Source: JBBQXY01 sp051004815 (GTDB lineage: Bacteria > Chloroflexota > Ktedonobacteria > Ktedonobacterales > Ktedonobacteraceae). Taken from it: 60,523 nt of DNA. The stretch spans positions 1-60,523 of the forward strand of contig JBPCJY010000164.1 of assembly GCA_051004815.1 (NCBI GenBank), in the 5' to 3' direction. Under the pieces are notes generated by a model. The model ran no database searches and was not told the origin of the DNA. It was given only the letters and a program-made list of their open reading frames with translations. Position numbers and translations under genes: made by a program. Position 1 is the stretch's first letter; every line of letters begins with the position of its first letter. Of the stretch, positions 24,461-33,832 are shown piece after piece.

Positions 24461-26494
24461 CTATTGGGTTCCATTAGAGCGCAGCTTGTAGACTTTGATT
24501 GCTACCTGGAGCGTGAGCCAGTTACTGCGCTCTTGCAGGTCGATCTCGCAGAGCGATTGCAGGCGGTCGAGGCGTTGGATCAACGTGTTGCGGTGAACAA
24601 ACAGGCGGTTGGACGTTTTTGTCAGATTGCCGGCACACTCCAGATATGTTTCCAACGTATCGAGCAGATCAGTGCCTTTACGGTGGTCATAGCTGGCGAT
24701 GTGGGCCACCTGATCCTGATACATATCGCGCAGATCGTCCATGCGTGCAATCTTGTAGAGGTAGCGATAGACGCCCAGATCATTAAAGTGGGTCACTCCC
24801 CCATCGCTATGCAGGTTTTGCCCCATTTGGAGGGCTTCACTGGCCTCCGCGAAGCCACGACGATAATCGCTGATACTCTGACAGGCGTTGCCGACTCCAA
24901 TGGCCAGGCGAATATTTTGTTCGCTGCGCATCTGCCGCGTCAGATCACGCAGCCACGTTTTCAGTCGTACCGTGGTCGGGTCCTTGCTCAGACAGAGAAT
25001 GCAGGTCAGCAAGTTCTCCTGTTCGTAAATGATCGAACCGGGATAGCTATCCTGAATGCGCCGCCGCAGTAGACCGCTGATGCGTTTGTAGGCGGATAAG
25101 CGTTCCTCTTCCGTTTGCAGGGGCGCGGTAACTCCCAGCTGTTCCGCAGATGGATGTCCATCTTTCTCCTCTTTTTCGTCAGTGAGCTGAGAAAATTCAA
25201 TCATGGCAATCAACTGAGGCTTAGTCAAGTCACAACCCAGGAAGTTCGCTCGCTGGCGCAAGGAATCTTCGGTATCGTACGCGCCATACATCAGATCATC
25301 GAAAAAGCCCTTCACGATGTTCTTTTGGGCCAGCAGGTCAATGAGATGACTATTTTTAATCGCCATTGCCACCTGATTTGCGATGGTGCTGAGCAACGTG
25401 TGATCCTCGGTTGTGTAGCGGCGTGTTTTACTGGAGTAGCAGTTAATCAGTCCCAGATGTTCAGTCCCAGCAATCAACGGTGCGGAGAGCAATGCTTTAT
25501 ACTGCGAGTCCTTCAAAGGATTCAACCGTTCAAACGCGTGGAGAGGCATCTCGGTCAATGGGTCGCGTGCTTTGTCTACGGGAAAGGACACTTCGTTGAT
25601 TTCGCGCAGCTTTTCCCAGGCATTGCGATCAACATCAATCGGCTGAAAGTTCAAAGCACGGTCATTGAGGTTTGGCGAGGAGGCGCGTACCGTCAAGCGA
25701 CCGCGTGCCTGCTCTACAAGCATAATGACACAAAGATCGACCTCCATAATTTGCATGGTCAATGTTGCCAGTGAGCGCAGCATCTCGTCCAGGTACAGTC
25801 CCGAACTGATGGTCTGACTCAAGACAGAGAGTGAGGTCAAAATGCTGAGCTTGTGCTGTGTATTTTCGTATAGTTGAGCATTTTCAATAGCCGAGGCGAC
25901 CAATGTTGCCGTGTTGCTAACAAAGGCTTGATGTTGCCCGGTGAACTCGTAGGGTGCGACGGTATGCATCGTAATAATGCCAATGAGGTGCCGATCTTTG
26001 CCAAGGATGGGCACGGTCATTGTCGATTGAAATTTCTCCTCTTCCAGGTCGGGAAAGTAGCGGAAGCGTGGGTCTTCCATCGCATCGTCTTTTAATATCA
26101 CTGGTTTCAGCGTCAACGCGACCCAACCGGTGATCCCTTCGCCAAGGGCCATCTCGATCTTGCCGACCAGGTGTTGATACTGTTCGCTGGTGCTGGCTAG
26201 CACCAAGCGATCTTTCTCTTTGTTATAGAGATAGATGAACGCGGCATGGCACGATACGGCCCGTACAAGGATATCCACCAGGTGACGAAGCACCTCGTCG
26301 AGGTTCAGCGTCGAACCAATAGTTGAAATAACCTCATTCAGCAGGTCATTCTCGGCCCGACTGGTCGCGAGAGCATGACGCAGCACGTCTTCATTCTCTT
26401 TACCGGACTGCTCAGAAGTACCCGTAGTGGCTTTATTGCCTTCGTTGGAAGTGGGTGAGGTGCCTTTGGGCGTCTGGGAATGCGTAGAAGACAT
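24461..26494 (-). CDS. GAF-domain transcription regulator of the CdaR/PucR type
   Basis: 677 residues. Two GAF sensory domains (about 60-215 and 225-385; EGITGWVALTLKPVILKD in the first) are followed by a CdaR-like middle domain and a PucR-type HTH near the C-terminus (ECAGNLTKTSNRLFVHRNTL). The N-terminal 40 residues are polar. Regulators of this class activate purine, nucleobase or sugar-diacid use. It is transcribed away from the nucleobase permease and cytosine deaminase genes across a 678-bp gap, which makes these its most likely targets. The ligand is unknown. Confidence 0.85.
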   Translation of the reverse strand: MSSTHSQTPKGTSPTSNEGNKATTGTSEQSGKENEDVLRHALATSRAENDLLNEVISTIGSTLNLDEVLRHLVDILVRAVSCHAAFIYLYNKEKDRLVLASTSEQYQHLVGKIEMALGEGITGWVALTLKPVILKDDAMEDPRFRYFPDLEEEKFQSTMTVPILGKDRHLIGIITMHTVAPYEFTGQHQAFVSNTATLVASAIENAQLYENTQHKLSILTSLSVLSQTISSGLYLDEMLRSLATLTMQIMEVDLCVIMLVEQARGRLTVRASSPNLNDRALNFQPIDVDRNAWEKLREINEVSFPVDKARDPLTEMPLHAFERLNPLKDSQYKALLSAPLIAGTEHLGLINCYSSKTRRYTTEDHTLLSTIANQVAMAIKNSHLIDLLAQKNIVKGFFDDLMYGAYDTEDSLRQRANFLGCDLTKPQLIAMIEFSQLTDEKEEKDGHPSAEQLGVTAPLQTEEERLSAYKRISGLLRRRIQDSYPGSIIYEQENLLTCILCLSKDPTTVRLKTWLRDLTRQMRSEQNIRLAIGVGNACQSISDYRRGFAEASEALQMGQNLHSDGGVTHFNDLGVYRYLYKIARMDDLRDMYQDQVAHIASYDHRKGTDLLDTLETYLECAGNLTKTSNRLFVHRNTLIQRLDRLQSLCEIDLQERSNWLTLQVAIKVYKLRSNGTQ

Positions 26495-27172
26495 GCGAAC
26501 CTCCTCAAGATGCTATGAATGATGCCGAAAATAGTTAACGGGGCTTATGGAAATATGAACGCTCTGTGTACTGTTAGCCCCAAAATATGTACAATATGTA
26601 TATATATCCCATTGTACATACTTTGAACGATATAGTCCAGTGTTTAGCCATATGATTACTAATTCAGTAGCTTTTTCGCGCTAAATGATATGATTTGTTA
26701 GGAAACAATAGATTTTCATGGGTTTTTCGTAAAATTTCAGGCAGATTTTTACGTTTTTCGCTTCTCGCAGGATTTGAGATAATAGATGGGACTTTTTTCT
26801 TTCCATTAGACGGTAAACCCTAGCTACTTTGTGATGATTCTGGTATACTTGACGTATCTTAAAGACGTTGGTATGTATCGATCTACCAGGGCTGTTGTAC
26901 TCTGCATTCCTACCAGCAAGCGATATCTTCCCGATCTTGCACCAGCCTTGAGCGATCTACATCTCCATTTGTAACTCATGCAGGTATATAGTATCGTAAT
27001 AGTAAGGCGTCTTTAGTTGTTCAACATAGTTAGTATGCAGAAGGCAAGGAGGACTTCGCAGTTTCAGCTAGCTCCATCGGGCTAGAGTTCGACTGGCATT
27101 TGCACTTCGTTTCATTTGCACCTCGTTTCTCGTTTAAGAAAAGTTCAACAGTTTTTTCAGAAAGGTGAAAGA
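26495..27172. other. Long divergent regulatory region between GAF regulator and nucleobase permease
   Basis: 678 bp without a gene, clearly AT-rich. A possible promoter toward the permease is TTGACG (26849-26854) with TATGTA (26872-26877), 17-bp spacer; this would leave a leader of about 290 nt. No known riboswitch was recognised in it. The leader ends with an AAGGTG ribosome site before the ATG at 27173. Confidence 0.5.
26587..26619. promoter_or_regulatory. Inverted repeat ATGTACAAT / ATTGTACAT, candidate regulator site
   Basis: Perfect 9-bp arms (26587-26595 and 26611-26619) separated by an AT-rich 15 bp. Placed about 95 bp upstream of the GAF regulator gene and 550 bp upstream of the permease, it could mediate autoregulation. 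Confidence 0.45.
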
Positions 27173-28690
27173 ATGGCTACCGATGTCGTCACTATTCCCG
27201 AAGAAACAGGTCTTGAGACACACGGTATTGAGCGTGTCTCGCCCGCTACGCGCACCCATGTTCGTATTTTAGACAACTTCACCATGTGGCTCTCCGCTAA
27301 TATGGTTATCTCCACAGTCGCGCTCGGCGCATTAGCCACCACAGCATTTGGGCTTGGTTTTTGGGATAGTTTGGTTATTATTATCATATTCAATGCTCTG
27401 GGAGTGTTGCCACCCGCATTTTTCTCTACCCTTGGGCCAAAACTAGGATTGCGTCAGATGACCATCTCACGTTTCTCTTTTGGGTGGGTAGGTGGTATCA
27501 TCACGGCTATTTTCAATGTCGGGGCATGTATTGGCTGGTCTGCAGTCAATGTTATCGTAGGTGGTCAATTGGTCACGACTCTTAGCAATGGTGCTGTCCC
27601 TAACTGGGTAGGTATCCTGGTTATTGCTGCTCTCACAACCCTGGTCAGTATTTATGGCTATAGATATGTTCATCGTTATGAACGCTATGCCTGGATGCCC
27701 CTGGCCGTTATCTTCATTATCATGTTGGTCATAGGTACTGTAGGCTCTCCCCATTTTCATGCTATACCTACACCGGCAATGGGAGCAGCCGAAATCGCTG
27801 GCTTGATCTCATTTGGTGGAGCAGTCTATGGTTTCGCTACAGGATGGAGTTCCTATGCCGCCGATTATAATGTGAATCAGCCTGAAGATACATCACCTGC
27901 ACGCGTCTTCTGGCTCACATTTCTCGGTATCTTTATCCCTTGTGTACTCTTAGAAACGTTTGGAATTGCCCTTACCTCGATTACTGTTCCCGCTTCTGCT
28001 AGCCCTACAGGTGGTACTCTCCTGGGGTTAGTGCTGAATCCTCTAGGAGTTTTTGGGAAAGTGCTCCAGGTCTTGCTTGCGCTCAGTATCATCGCGAACA
28101 ATATTCCCAACGACTATAGCCTTGGCTTATCCATGCAAGTGCTTGGAAGGCCCTTTCAACGTGTCAATCGCGCTGTTTGGACCCTCATTGGGGCAGTGAT
28201 ATACGTGTTGATTGCCATTCCCGCTGCTTCCAACTTTAATGAGACACTTTCGAGCTTTGTCCTGCTGGTTGCTTACTGGCTTGGTCCATGGGCAATTATT
28301 CTCATTCTGGAACATTTTGTTTTCCGACGTGGCAAGTATAACGCCGATGACTGGAATACCCGTTCCAGGCTTCCGATTGGTTGGGCAGCGATTGTTTCGT
28401 TGGTCATTGGCCTCTTCGGTGCCTATCTTGGCTTTGCCCAGACCTTTTTCATTGCGCAAAAAGTCTCGTTAATTCCGTTGCCTTTAGTTCATGAAACTAA
28501 CGCTTTCTGTTCATCTGGTACCTGCGGATGGGCGATTACCGGACTTGTTGGTGGTCTGATTAATCAGCCCTTTGGCATGGATGTTGGCTTTGAACTTGGT
28601 GTTGTTCTCGCCGGCATTGCCTACCTCATCCTGCGCCGCATTGAACTGAACTCGGGTCGTGAGCGAGCGCAAGAAAAAGTAGCGGCCTGA
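27173..28690 (+). CDS. NCS1-family nucleobase permease (cytosine/purine:cation symporter)
   Basis: 505 residues with about twelve membrane segments. Family features include the N-terminal GIERVSPATRTH segment before helix 1, ISRFSFGWVGG in helix 3 and YAADYNVNQPED after helix 6, as in CodB and Fcy2. It imports cytosine or purines with a cation. The start was chosen at 27173 because of an AAGGTGAAAG site. It is followed 200 bp later by cytosine deaminase on the same strand, so cytosine is the probable main substrate. Confidence 0.9.
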   Translation: MATDVVTIPEETGLETHGIERVSPATRTHVRILDNFTMWLSANMVISTVALGALATTAFGLGFWDSLVIIIIFNALGVLPPAFFSTLGPKLGLRQMTISRFSFGWVGGIITAIFNVGACIGWSAVNVIVGGQLVTTLSNGAVPNWVGILVIAALTTLVSIYGYRYVHRYERYAWMPLAVIFIIMLVIGTVGSPHFHAIPTPAMGAAEIAGLISFGGAVYGFATGWSSYAADYNVNQPEDTSPARVFWLTFLGIFIPCVLLETFGIALTSITVPASASPTGGTLLGLVLNPLGVFGKVLQVLLALSIIANNIPNDYSLGLSMQVLGRPFQRVNRAVWTLIGAVIYVLIAIPAASNFNETLSSFVLLVAYWLGPWAIILILEHFVFRRGKYNADDWNTRSRLPIGWAAIVSLVIGLFGAYLGFAQTFFIAQKVSLIPLPLVHETNAFCSSGTCGWAITGLVGGLINQPFGMDVGFELGVVLAGIAYLILRRIELNSGRERAQEKVAA

Positions 28691-28725
28691 GATAGCTGGA
28701 TTTAGGTAGTAGTATCCAGGGCAAT

Positions 28726-28877
28726 CTTTGCGGTCACTACATTTCAAATACGGGAGCATTCATCGGGAATGCCTGTAGGGGCTGGTTTACCACGGACGGG
28801 CCGATCAATCGGCGATGGGCGCGGTAAACCGGCCCCTACACTCTATTTGAGCTAGATTGACCCTTGCGACCGCCCTG
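28726..28877. repeat. Palindromic element nested in a broken copy of the window-wide repeat
   Basis: TGTAGGGGCTGGTTTACC (28774-28791) pairs with GGTAAACCGGCCCCTACA (28823-28840), one G-T mismatch; inside is CCGAT-CA-ATCGG (28801-28812). On either side are damaged pieces of the other family: CCAGGGCAATCTTTGCGGTC and GACCCTTGCGACCGCCCTG. It fills the permease-deaminase gap and may attenuate expression of the second gene. Confidence 0.75.
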
Positions 28878-28893
28878 TTAGAAGGAACTTTGT

Positions 28894-30180
28894 ATGCAGT
28901 ATGATCTTCTTATCCGTCACGCGCAGCTTCATCGCTCCCAGGGACTGGTCGATATCGCGGTGCAGGATGGGCGTTTTGTCCGTGTTGCTCCTGAACTTCC
29001 AATTGATAGTGCGGCGCGAGAGCTAGATGCTGGTGGTCGGCTCGTTGTACCACCGTTTATTGATGCCCATGTCCATCTGGATGCCGTCCTCACCGTTGGT
29101 CAACCACGCTACAATACAAGCGGTACGCTGCTGGAAGGCATTCAGATTTGGAGTGAGCGCAAGCCCAGTTTAAGCCGCGAAGATGTCAAGCGGCGTGTCT
29201 TAGAGGAAGTTCGTTGGGAGGTGGCCCAGGGAACATTATATATTCGCAGCCATGTAGACGTGTGCGACCCCAGCCTGACGGCCCTTCGTGCGCTGCTAGA
29301 AGTACGGGAAGAGGTACGCGATATCTGTGACCTGCAATTGGTCGCCTTTCCCCAGGATGGTATTCTTTCTTTCCCGAACGGGCGCGAATTGTTGCGCGAA
29401 GCAATGGCATTGGGCTGCGATATCGTCGGTGGCATCCCGCACTACGAGTGGACACGCGACATGGGCGTCGATAGTGTTCACTATACCTTTGACCTGGCCA
29501 AAGAGTTTAACCGTGACATTGATTGTCACTGCGATGAAACCGATGATCCACTTTCGCGCTTTACCGAGGTGATGGCGGCTGATACGATTGAACAGGGCTG
29601 GCAGGGACGCGTCACGGCGAGCCATTGTACGGCAATGCACTCGTATGATAATGCGTATGCCTTTAAACTTATTCGCTTGTTGGCCCGTGCGCAGATGAAC
29701 GTTATTGCCAATCCTTTTGATAACGTTGTTTTGCAGGGCCGCTTTGATACCTATCCCAAACGGCGTGGTATCACACGGGTGAAGGAACTATTAGCGGGTG
29801 GGGTTAACGTGGCCTTGGGACATGATTCCATCATGGACCCCTGGTTCCCTCTGGGCAAAGGCGATATGCTGGCGGCCGCCCAATTAGCTCTCTTCCTCTG
29901 TCATATGAGCGGCTATGAAGAGATCAACGATGTGCTGGATTTGATTACTGGCAACGCGGCAAAGACCCTGCGTATCCAGGACGGTTATGGCATCGAAGAG
30001 GGCAAACCAGCGAACTTCCTGGTACTCGACGCACCCTCGGCTTTTGAGGCCCTGCGCCTCGTGCCTACCCGTCTCCATGTATTTAAGAATGGACATGAAG
30101 TGGCAACCACTACACCAGGGAAAAGTGTACTCAGGAGAGGTGGGGAAGACGAAGGGAAGGAAGTCACGTATCGTCTGTAA
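28894..30180 (+). CDS. codA: Cytosine deaminase (amidohydrolase family)
   Basis: 428 residues of the CodA type, converting cytosine to uracil for salvage. Metal ligands and active-site motifs are in order: FIDAHVHLD (near 60), HCDETDD (near 211), SHCTAMHS (near 245) and GHDSIMDPW (near 310). A small N-terminal beta-domain precedes the barrel and its partner strand closes the C-terminus. An AAGGAAC ribosome site precedes the ATG. It works with the NCS1 permease upstream. Other pterin or creatinine deaminases of the family are less likely. Confidence 0.92.
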   Translation: MQYDLLIRHAQLHRSQGLVDIAVQDGRFVRVAPELPIDSAARELDAGGRLVVPPFIDAHVHLDAVLTVGQPRYNTSGTLLEGIQIWSERKPSLSREDVKRRVLEEVRWEVAQGTLYIRSHVDVCDPSLTALRALLEVREEVRDICDLQLVAFPQDGILSFPNGRELLREAMALGCDIVGGIPHYEWTRDMGVDSVHYTFDLAKEFNRDIDCHCDETDDPLSRFTEVMAADTIEQGWQGRVTASHCTAMHSYDNAYAFKLIRLLARAQMNVIANPFDNVVLQGRFDTYPKRRGITRVKELLAGGVNVALGHDSIMDPWFPLGKGDMLAAAQLALFLCHMSGYEEINDVLDLITGNAAKTLRIQDGYGIEEGKPANFLVLDAPSAFEALRLVPTRLHVFKNGHEVATTTPGKSVLRRGGEDEGKEVTYRL

Positions 30181-30217
30181 AGGGTTAACCGGAAAACAGG
30201 TTCAGCGTGAACGTGTG

Positions 30218-30823
30218 TTAGAGCCAACCCTTCTGCTCGGCGATGTGCGCGGCCTCGATGCGGTTGTGTACTCCCATTTTCTGGATAGCTACCGAGAGAT
30301 AGTTACGGACGGTGCCTTCGGAGAGAAAGAGCGACGTGGCGATCTCCGCGATGCTGGCACCACGGGTAGCGGCTGCCAATACCGCTCGTTCCCGCTCGGT
30401 GAGGGGATTATTGCCCTCGCTGAGCGCGGCCATTGCCAGCGTGGGATCGACAACGCGCTCGCCGGCGACAGCACGCCGGATGGCCGTTGCAAGCTGGGTA
30501 GCCGGTGCATCTTTGAGCAGGAAACCGACAACGCCGCTCTCCATCGCCTTGCGCAGATAACCAGGACGACCAAATGTGGTCAGAATAAGCACGCGGCACG
30601 ATGGAAGTTGTTCGTGGAGGGCAGCGGCAGCGGTGATGCCATCGCAACCGGGCATCTCTATGTCCAACAAGGCCACATCTGGATGCGTGGAAAGTGCTGC
30701 TGGCACCACAGCGTCCCCCGTGCCAACTTCAGCGATAATCTCTATATCGCCTTCTAAGGTGAGCAAGGCCGCGAGTGCGCCTCGTACCATAGCCTGATCT
30801 TCTGCCAGCAATACACGAATCAT
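30218..30823 (-). CDS. NarL/LuxR-family response regulator
   Basis: 201 residues. Receiver with acidic pocket LLAEDQAMVRG, phospho-Asp in VALLDIEMPGCDG and Lys in GFLLKDAP; LuxR-type HTH LTERERAVLAAATRGASIAEIA at the C-terminus, complete and typical. Its start overlaps the stop of the kinase gene by 4 bp, so the two form a DesK/DesR-like pair. Confidence 0.93.
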   Translation of the reverse strand: MIRVLLAEDQAMVRGALAALLTLEGDIEIIAEVGTGDAVVPAALSTHPDVALLDIEMPGCDGITAAAALHEQLPSCRVLILTTFGRPGYLRKAMESGVVGFLLKDAPATQLATAIRRAVAGERVVDPTLAMAALSEGNNPLTERERAVLAAATRGASIAEIATSLFLSEGTVRNYLSVAIQKMGVHNRIEAAHIAEQKGWL

Positions 30824-32085
30824 CGCTGTTGACTCCTCTGTCCATCGCTATCAGCACGCTCTAGATTTGCTGGTTGCTGTACTTGTGAAGCTCTATTGGG
30901 CTGCTCCACGTCGGGGTTTCTCTGTATATGTGGTACTGAAACGGTGAGGCGGAAGCCTCCCTCAACGAGGCGACCTGTCTCGCATCTTCCTCCCAACGCT
31001 TCTACGCGTTCGACAAGTCCGCGTAGACCATTTCCGCCGTTGTCAGTGTTGTTCATGGTGCCTCTTCCATCATCAGTAACTTCGACCCAGGTATCATGCT
31101 TATTCTGTCCCACGCGTATCACACATTGATGCGCACGGCTGTGGCGGATAACATTTGTTACGCCCTCGCGTACAACCCAGGCAAGGACGCTTTCAATGGC
31201 GGTTGGTAGCTTACCTATGACACTCTCGTCGCTGTCATATCGATAGGTGATACCAGCAGCAGCCAAAATCTCCTGTGCGCTGTGCAGTTCGCTCAAAAGG
31301 GTGGGCTGGCGGTAGCTCGCAACAGCTTCACGAACCTCCTGGAGAGTCGTCCGTGCCACTTTCTCAACATCGCCGATCTCGATGGCCGCTCGTTCTGGTG
31401 ATATACCTACCAGGCGTCCAGCAAGTTCACTTTTGAGTGCGATAAGGGAGAGGTTGTGGCCTAGCAGATCATGCAGGTCGCGGGCAATACGTAGCCGTTC
31501 CGTCATCACGGCTAAACGAGCAATCTCTTCTCGTGCGGCACGCAACTCCCAGTTCGTCTTGATCGACCATAGCACATTTTGTGTAATGAAAACGATCGCT
31601 GGGATAAAAACGAACGCTTGCACAATACTGAACCAGCCGAGACCAGAGAGCCAACCAATTACCGCGGAAAGTAGTGTGAGCACAACAACGGCCACTATTG
31701 CCCGGCGCATTGAGATGCTTCCTCCCACATAACCACTTGTATAGAAGAACAGCACTTGCCATTCATTGCCGCCCAGCAGCATAACGATAAGATTTATCGC
31801 CAGCAAGATGGCGATCAGCAGCCACACCATAATTTCCGCGTGTTTTGGAGACGACGCGGCAACAATACTTTTCGCACGGCGCCATGCTGCCCAGATGTAG
31901 ATACTGAAGAAGAGTACGACACCAGCCAGGGTAGCGATGAGGCGCGGCAATGTGGGACGCATCTGTAAGTATTGCACGAGTGTAGGAATAGCAAGGGGCA
32001 GCCATACCACCCAAATGAGCCACAAGAGGTAGGGAGAGCGACCTTTGGCTGGCAAAGGTTCGTTTGCTACATTTGCTTCTCTCAT
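30820..32085 (-). CDS. Sensor histidine kinase, DesK/NarX type
   Basis: 421 residues. Five or six membrane segments (about 25-170), then a HisKA_3 helix with the phospho-His in ARDLHDLLGHNLSLIALKSE and a HATPase domain (NVIRHSRAHQC, DDGRGTM, GNGLRGLVERVEALGG). DesK-like kinases often sense membrane state or antibiotics. The ATG at 32085 has a strong GAGGAGAG site. The gene lies between a small membrane protein gene upstream and its response regulator downstream, one operon. Confidence 0.9.
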   Translation of the reverse strand: MREANVANEPLPAKGRSPYLLWLIWVVWLPLAIPTLVQYLQMRPTLPRLIATLAGVVLFFSIYIWAAWRRAKSIVAASSPKHAEIMVWLLIAILLAINLIVMLLGGNEWQVLFFYTSGYVGGSISMRRAIVAVVVLTLLSAVIGWLSGLGWFSIVQAFVFIPAIVFITQNVLWSIKTNWELRAAREEIARLAVMTERLRIARDLHDLLGHNLSLIALKSELAGRLVGISPERAAIEIGDVEKVARTTLQEVREAVASYRQPTLLSELHSAQEILAAAGITYRYDSDESVIGKLPTAIESVLAWVVREGVTNVIRHSRAHQCVIRVGQNKHDTWVEVTDDGRGTMNNTDNGGNGLRGLVERVEALGGRCETGRLVEGGFRLTVSVPHIQRNPDVEQPNRASQVQQPANLERADSDGQRSQQR

Positions 32086-32178
32086 AAATGCTCTCCTCGT
32101 TCCCGCTTTTTGCTCTATTCTACAACGAAGTCGGGCGTTTATCCACCATGTGTTGCACAACGCCCGGCTTTGTTTCTG

Positions 32179-32646
32179 CTAGTTACTACTTGCTACATTT
32201 GCATCCGTGTGCCGCCGTGGGGCCGGTATCATCGTGGCTAGCCACAAAAAGGTACCCATATTCAAGATGATTGTTGGGAACCAATCCGCGAAGTTATGTA
32301 CGCCAACCGAATTGGGATCAGGATTGACTATGCCGAGCGTAATCAACACAATACAACCGCTGATGGACACGACCGCGAAAATGCTCATGGCAATATTGAC
32401 CCAGCCAGTACGTGCCTCTGTCTGTTGACCGCTACCAGCCAGCCGGAACATCTGTACGCTCATGAGCAATAACAGCACTATGGAAATGCAATGGAGAAGG
32501 TAGTTCCAAATTGAAGCTCCAATCGGTGTAAAATTCCCGCCAATCCATCCCCATCCAGCCGCCATCAATACGACTGCCGCGACCTTTAGCTTAGAAGTTG
32601 CATTGTTTGCATTTGCTACTGTGGAATTCTGTGTGTTTGTCTTCAT
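32179..32646 (-). CDS. Small four-helix membrane protein of unknown function
   Basis: 155 residues with about four hydrophobic segments and polar Asn/Thr-rich ends; not recognised. A strong AAGGAGA site precedes the ATG. It lies 93 bp upstream of the kinase-regulator pair on the same strand, so it may be the sensed or controlled partner of that system. The 230-bp gap before it has no evident feature. Confidence 0.7.
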   Translation of the reverse strand: MKTNTQNSTVANANNATSKLKVAAVVLMAAGWGWIGGNFTPIGASIWNYLLHCISIVLLLLMSVQMFRLAGSGQQTEARTGWVNIAMSIFAVVSISGCIVLITLGIVNPDPNSVGVHNFADWFPTIILNMGTFLWLATMIPAPRRHTDANVASSN

Positions 32647-32875
32647 GGTAAGTCTCCTTTTTAATTTTGTTTTTTATGGTGTGTACCAATAGGGTTTCTC
32701 GTATTGAGTATGGCGAGTCACTTTAGGACGAATGTGTGTTTGTGTCACTTGTTCGCATTTCGTGAACTCGTTGCTCTCTTCTTATGTGCTAAGTATACGG
32801 AGGCAGGAGACGGCGTGGTAGTAAAGATAATCATGAGATGGAGATGACATTTGTCATATGAAATGCGCTCTGCAC

Positions 32876-33580
32876 TCAGCCAAGGATATTGACAGCGCGT
32901 GCGGCCAGGAGCACGATGATAATCAGCGAGAAGATGGCTTCGACCATCATCAGCATTTTCGCTCGCGGCGTCAATGGATAGGTATCGGTAGGGCTGAGGG
33001 CCGTTGCTCCGGTAAAGGCAACAAAGAGATAATCAATAAAAATCGCGATCCAGCCAGTTGTGTTTCCATCAACCTGCTGGGGAAACATCAGGTCAGCAGC
33101 CTTGTGACCTGATAAGCGTCGCTTGTGCGGGCCACCGCCATCGATTTCCCAATACCAGAGGGCAAAGACCAGAATATTGCTACACCAGAGCAGGCCAGCG
33201 GAACGCAGCAAAACACTGGCTTGTTTATTGCCTGGCAGCGTATAAATGAGCAGTGCAATGCTGCCCGCCAGACCCAACGTAACCACTCCCAATATGGCAA
33301 GCGTCAATATACGAATAGTGATATGTGGCAAAGGGCGATGCATTGTCCATGAGTAGAGCAATGGCAAGAGCAGCACAATTTCCAGGGCTAAGAGCAACCA
33401 GCTTGGGCCAAAGGTGAGTTCTTGCGGCAAGGCAAGATAAAGAACACCGATAGCTAACGTTCCAATGACTGCGGCCCAACGTGGGACTATATCGGTGTGA
33501 CGATTATGTGTAGGAAGGGTCTTGTTGGAAATATTTGCTATTCCTGGGGTAGGCTCTTGTGGCGTATTTACAGGTTGCAT
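32876..33580 (-). CDS. DUF1345-like integral membrane protein
   Basis: 234 residues with about six membrane segments. The C-terminal part, LFVAFTGATALSPTDTYPLT followed by ARAVNILG, matches the DUF1345 pattern, which has a re-entrant region recalling ion-channel pores. Function is unknown. It is divergent from the GAF sensor kinase; the 252 bp between them contain no clear promoter apart from a TATAGT (33776-33781) toward the kinase. Confidence 0.75.
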   Translation of the reverse strand: MQPVNTPQEPTPGIANISNKTLPTHNRHTDIVPRWAAVIGTLAIGVLYLALPQELTFGPSWLLLALEIVLLLPLLYSWTMHRPLPHITIRILTLAILGVVTLGLAGSIALLIYTLPGNKQASVLLRSAGLLWCSNILVFALWYWEIDGGGPHKRRLSGHKAADLMFPQQVDGNTTGWIAIFIDYLFVAFTGATALSPTDTYPLTPRAKMLMMVEAIFSLIIIVLLAARAVNILG

Positions 33581-33832
33581 CCGGGTTGCACCTCTCTTTT
33601 TGTTTGTTACTGGTGGAGCGGGGATAAGCCGCCTCCATATAATTGTAGTGTATTATTGTCTTCCGCACAAATGCATAACTGTTGCACCTATGCGTTTGCG
33701 TAAGGCTCTACACAATGTATTGTGACAATCCTTTCATGTGCCTCCACTTTGCGTGCAAAACGCTGTATGATCTGCTATAGTACACGGCAGAGATGTACAT
33801 CTCAGATTTTGCTTGTGTGGGGGATATGCGTG

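Noticed and set aside
26870..27172. Purine or related riboswitch in the permease leader
   Set aside because: No conserved riboswitch core could be recognised by eye; left as an open question.
29987..30757. Plus-strand open frame of 256 codons across codA end and the response regulator
   Set aside because: It is antisense to a clear response regulator, overlaps codA in another frame and its product has no recognisable domain.
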